This document shows, piece after piece, positions 62,644 through 64,000 of a stretch of 64,000 nt of DNA; position 1 is the first letter of the stretch; every line of letters starts with the position of its first letter. This DNA comes from Cladorhizidae sp. MBARI D1340-BT2 (lineage: Eukaryota > Porifera > Demospongiae > Poecilosclerida > Cladorhizidae): assembly GCA_028752905.1 (NCBI GenBank), contig JAQNBH010000003.1, forward strand, positions 28,026,502 through 28,090,501, given 5' to 3'. The position numbers and the translations under genes were made by a program. The notes under the pieces were generated by a model. That model did no database searches. It had not been told where the DNA came from and saw only the letters and a list, made by a program, of their open reading frames with translations.

Positions 62644-63449
62644 CTTGATATTTGCCCTAATTTGGTCTATATGTTTCTCATTTTCCCCCCGAAAATCTTG
62701 TTTTTTGACCGTGAAGCTCATAACTATTGTACACTTTACCCAAAAAAGATAATGTTTATATCATCGGATAGCCCTTCTAATTATCTATCTTTTGTACGTA
62801 CCAAAATTTTGAGTACTCTAAGTATTAGCAAGTTATGGTGATTTGAAGTGGTAAGGTTTGGGATTTTTCCTGGCGTTTTCCAGTTGCCAAAGCGGTGGCC
62901 TGCCAGTGAAAAACCACTACATTTATTGATAATCTGTTCACATGTTGCAGATAAGGGCCTTCTCTATCAGTTGACAAAATCTGGGACTTTGGTCTTGTTA
63001 ATTAGGGCAGTTATGAATTGTACTCTTACTTGATGCTAAACATGTTCTTGATATTTGCCATAATTTGGTCTATATGTTTCTCATTTCCCCCCCGAAAATC
63101 TTGTTTTTTTGCCGTGAAGCTCATAACTTTTCTATACTTTACCCAAAAAAGATAATTTTAATATAACCGGATAGCCCTTCTAATTATCTATCTTTTGTAT
63201 GTGCCAAAATTTTGAGAACTCTAAGTATTAGGAAGTTATGGTGATTTGAAGTGGTAAGGTTTGTGATTTTTCCTGGCGTTTTCCAGTTGCCAAAGCGGTG
63301 GCCTGCCAGTGAAAAACCACTACATTTATTGATAATCTGTTCACATTTTGCAGATAAGGGCCTTCTCTATCAGTTGACAAAATCTGGGACTTTGGTCTTG
63401 TTAATTAGGGCAGTTATGAATTGTACTCTTACTTGATGCTAAACATGTT
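62644..63449 (+). repeat. Two monomers (gamma with CTATTGTAC and GTTTATATC, beta)
   Basis: The beta unit has a private GCCATAATTTGG at 63057. With block 18 they form a 1,312-bp module. Confidence 0.9.
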
Positions 63450-63955
63450 AGCTTCGTAGATTATCCACACTTCACTGAATAGACTTGTTATACAGCTATT
63501 AAGATAGGACTATCCAAGTGCTCTCTCTTGATACCAAACATCCATATATTCTGCACACTTCACTGTAATGGACTTGCAAGATAGGTATCTCTCAGTGTTC
63601 TCTATCTTGAGCTAAACATGTTAGCTTCATAGATTCTCCACACTTCACTGAATAGACTTGATATATAGCTCTAAAGGTAGGCCTCTCTCTGTTCTCTCTC
63701 TTGATACCAAACATCCGTATATTCCGCATACTTTACAGTAATGGACTTGATAGAATCACAAGATAGGTTTCTCTCTGCTCTCTCTTGATGCTAAATAGAT
63801 TCTCCACACTTCACTGAATAAACTTGATATATAGCTATTAAGATAGGTCTCTCTCTGTGCTCTCTGTTGATATCAAACATCCATAATATTCTGCACACTT
63901 TACTGTAATGGACTTGATATGATTCGAATGATAGGTTTCATTATGTGTTCTCTAT
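63450..63955 (+). repeat. 506-bp block 19
   Basis: ACTTTAC class, with a private GGACTATCC near 63508. Confidence 0.93.
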
Positions 63956-64000
63956 CTTGATATTTGCCCTAATTTGGTCTATATGTTTCTCATTTTCCCC
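63956..64000 (+). repeat. Partial monomer at window end
   Basis: First 45 bases after block 19, from CTTGATATTTGCC to the C-tract; the array continues past the window. Confidence 0.95.

Larger units (their letters stand above)
1..64000 (+). repeat. Satellite array: 403-bp monomers with phase-locked 506-bp blocks
   Basis: Head-to-tail tandem repeat covering the whole window except one LINE insertion. Every monomer is in the same orientation. The period is 403 bp, seen as GATGCTAAACATGTT recurring at 1, 404, 807 and so on. Counting units gives 130 monomers and 19 blocks of 506 bp; with the LINE, two deletions and small indels this sums to exactly 64,000. Neighbouring monomers differ at a few fixed diagnostic sites, so the array is structured into higher-order repeats rather than being uniform. 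Such size and organisation are typical of centromeric, pericentromeric or subtelomeric satellites, but nothing in the sequence says which. Neither array end is present. Confidence 0.97.

Noticed and set aside
1..64000. Hammerhead ribozyme in the satellite, as known in some animal satellites
   Set aside because: GAAA occurs, but I found no CTGATGA core in suitable spacing on the plus strand; CTTGATGCTAA does not fit. A structure search on both strands would settle it.
1..64000. Telomeric repeats or CENP-B box
   Set aside because: No TTAGGG-type arrays noticed and no clear match to the CENP-B box; a motif scan would be needed to exclude weak forms.

Overview
The window is almost entirely satellite DNA from a eukaryotic, almost certainly animal, genome. 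It is not a bacterial or viral gene region. The sequence is AT-rich and has one unbroken long reading frame, the reverse transcriptase part of a CR1/Jockey-type LINE. That family is animal-typical and suggests an invertebrate or other metazoan; the species cannot be named from what is visible. There are no tRNA, rRNA, CRISPR or host protein genes that I can support.

Two components build the array. The first is a 403-bp monomer, always in the same orientation, present about 130 times. The second is a 506-bp block, present 19 times, always between monomer bases 15 and 16. The block is itself six diverged sub-repeats of about 85 bp, arranged as three A-B pairs of about 170 bp. The parts add up to the whole window: 130 monomers, 19 blocks, one 2,064-bp LINE with a 4-bp duplicated flank, a 26-bp and a 111-bp deletion, four monomers 3 bp longer, seven monomers 1 bp shorter, and a 60-bp partial unit at the end.

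I use these monomer types in the entries (base numbers counted from GATGCTAAAC at window position 1). Alpha1: TATCATCGG, TACGTGCC, TTAGGAAG, GAATTGG, TTGTGAT, CATTTTGC. Alpha2: as alpha1 but TTTTGCCG, TTTTAATATCACCGG. Beta: TTTTGCCG, AATATAACCGG, TATGTGCC, GAGAACTC, GAAGTGG, TTGTGAT. Gamma: TACGTACC, TTAGCAAG, GAAGTGG, TTGGGAT, CATGTTGC. Delta: CCCAAATAAG, TACTTGCC, then gamma-like; it occurs directly after one class of 506-bp block and, as a variant, twice near 57-59 kb.

Layout: 1-7243 is a pure 403-bp array with a 2,418-bp six-monomer higher-order repeat (HOR). 7244-18243 holds 506-bp blocks in 1,315-bp modules, with a long stretch duplicated 5,447 bp apart. 18244-30951 is built of a 1,715-bp trimer-plus-block HOR and its expansions. 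30952-49 kb is a 2,923-bp HOR with expanded copies of 3,326 and 4,535 bp. 50410-52473 is the LINE. 54478-62137 is a pure 403-bp stretch with a 2,015-bp five-monomer HOR. 62138-64000 returns to block types like those at 18-30 kb. The pattern is that of an array evolving by unequal exchange and gene conversion. Both ends of the window are still inside the array.
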